Shown one piece after another: positions 63,144 to 64,000 of a stretch of DNA of 64,000 nt. The position numbers and the translations under genes are program-made. This stretch comes from Burkholderiaceae bacterium (lineage in GTDB: Bacteria > Pseudomonadota > Gammaproteobacteria > Burkholderiales > Burkholderiaceae_C): contig JAHCKM010000001.1 in assembly GCA_026125795.1 (NCBI GenBank), positions 744,001 through 808,000 of the forward strand. The letters run 5' to 3'. Below the pieces are notes generated by a model that was not told the DNA's origin, ran no database searches, and saw only the letters and a list, made by a program, of their open reading frames with translations. How positions within the stretch are numbered: position 1 is the first letter of the stretch; each line of letters starts with the position of its first letter.

Positions 63144-64000
63144 TCATTCGTCGATGGTGATGCCCGACGACTTGATGACTTCGGCCCAGCGGCGCCGCTC
63201 GGACGCCAGGAATGCAGTGGCAGAGGCGGGCGTGGAGTCGGCGATCAGATCGATGGCCATCTCGGAAGTCCGCCGCGCCAGCGCAGCGTCGGTCAGTGCG
63301 GCGTTCGCCATCCGGTTCAACGCCTCGATCACCGCTGGCGGCGTGCGGGCCGGCGCGAGCACCATGTTCCAGGTGAAGGCAGCGATGCCTTCGACGCCCG
63401 ACTCGGTGAACGTGGGGACCGAGGGCGCCGCGGGATTGCGCTTGTCGCTGGCCACGGCAACGATGCGCAGTTGCCCCGCGCTCACGAAGGGCTTCGAGGC
63501 GGCGATCGTCTCCATCATGAAGGCATGGCGCCCGGCGATCATGTCGATGAACGCCGGTCCCGAGCCCCGGTAGGGAACATGGGTCGCCTGCACGCCGGTC
63601 CTGAGCTTGAACAACTCGGCGGCCAAGTGCGTGCTGGCCCCGTTGCCGCCCGAGGGATACGTGGGCTTCTCGCGGGCCGCCTTCAGCTTGGCGACCAGGC
63701 CGTTCAGCGTGTCGGGCGCCTGGGGCGGCGCCAGCAAGACCAGCGGCGCCGTCGCCAGCAGGGCAACCGGCTGGAAGTCGTTGTCGCCGTCGAACGGCAC
63801 GCTCTTGTAGAGCAGCGGGTTGGTGACGAGTCCTGTCGTGCCCACCACGAGCGTATAGCCGTCGGGCGCGGCCTTTGCCGCCGCGGCGTAGGCGATGTTG
63901 CCTCCTGCGCCGGTGCGGTTCTCCGGGATCACCTGCTGGCCGGACACCGCGGCCAATCGGTCGGCGAAGAGGCGCGCGAAGATGTCGGTTGGCCCTCCGG
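63144..64000 (-). CDS. Bug/TctC-family periplasmic binding protein, 5' end beyond window
   Basis: 285 residues are visible, open to the window's right edge (first visible residues GGPTDIFARLFADRLAAVSG). Core segments VIPENRTGAGGNIAYAAAAK, AAPDGYTLVVGTT, HVPYRGSGPAFIDMIAGRH and the C-terminal APARTPPAVIEAL are typical. Signal peptide and the first strand lie outside. It precedes the chimeric Bug-TauD pseudogene on the same strand, 43 bp away. Confidence 0.92.
   Translation of the reverse strand, partial: GGPTDIFARLFADRLAAVSGQQVIPENRTGAGGNIAYAAAAKAAPDGYTLVVGTTGLVTNPLLYKSVPFDGDNDFQPVALLATAPLVLLAPPQAPDTLNGLVAKLKAAREKPTYPSGGNGASTHLAAELFKLRTGVQATHVPYRGSGPAFIDMIAGRHAFMMETIAASKPFVSAGQLRIVAVASDKRNPAAPSVPTFTESGVEGIAAFTWNMVLAPARTPPAVIEALNRMANAALTDAALARRTSEMAIDLIADSTPASATAFLASERRRWAEVIKSSGITIDE

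Noticed and set aside
1-64000. CRISPR arrays, tRNA or rRNA genes, prophage, toxin-antitoxin or other defence genes
   Set aside because: I looked for regularly spaced repeats, tRNA-like cloverleaf ends and characteristic motifs and saw none. The interest of this window is metabolic.

Overview
The window reads as one chromosome segment of a GC-rich betaproteobacterium, most likely of the order Burkholderiales. The signs are the high GC and strong G/C preference at third codon positions, at least eight loci for orphan Bug/TctC periplasmic binding proteins, and many acyl-CoA catabolic genes packed with ATGA and GTGA stop/start overlaps. I see no rRNA, tRNA, CRISPR array, phage or intact transposon.

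Left part (1-11184): a 5'-truncated thiolase-like/DUF35 pair at the edge, a heavily decayed Bug gene, an IclR regulator with a 20-bp dyad in front of it, and a co-directional run of crotonase, 2-oxoacid dehydrogenase E1alpha and E1beta, a second crotonase, lipoyl E2, acyl-CoA dehydrogenase, AMP-forming acyl-CoA ligase and SDR. There is no E3. Next (11185-16980) comes debris (an acyl-CoA dehydrogenase tail and an IS3-family transposase remnant), followed by a three-gene HlyD/RbbA-like/ABC-2 exporter that looks foreign to the catabolic context.

Middle (16981-32580): a plus-strand operon of crotonase, nitronate-monooxygenase-like flavoprotein, thiolase-like/DUF35, two half-size MaoC-type proteins, and a second thiolase-like/DUF35 pair. 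This gene set resembles the Ltp2-ChsH1/ChsH2 retro-aldolase and hydratase modules of steroid side-chain breakdown. It converges on a minus-strand operon encoding a complete branched-chain-amino-acid-type ABC importer (livG, livH, livM, two livK-like genes, livF) with an embedded acyl-CoA synthetase, a hydrolase stub and a classical thiolase.

Divergent from that (32914-44415): aldehyde dehydrogenase, SDR, a TRAP transporter (P, Q, M), SDR, two acyl-CoA dehydrogenases, a type I Baeyer-Villiger monooxygenase and an MmgE/PrpD protein. A second flavoprotein and a Bug protein follow (44511-46654).

Right part (46655-64000): many decayed genes (Bug, nitronate monooxygenase, acyl-CoA dehydrogenase, class II aldolase, TauD) mixed with intact CoA-transferases, acyl-CoA dehydrogenases, Bug proteins, a TauD dioxygenase, a zinc alcohol dehydrogenase and an MFS exporter.

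Taken together, the window could encode uptake of carboxylic or ring-derived acids (ABC, TRAP, Bug proteins), CoA activation (ligases, CoA-transferases), beta-oxidation-like steps, and thiolytic or aldol cleavage. The substrate is not identifiable from sequence; alicyclic, terpenoid or steroid-like acids are an inference. A repeated palindrome related to CTAACAAACGTTTGG lies in several promoter regions (16811, 32710, 32826, 47131, 54828) and suggests one TetR-type regulator, encoded elsewhere, controlling several of these operons.
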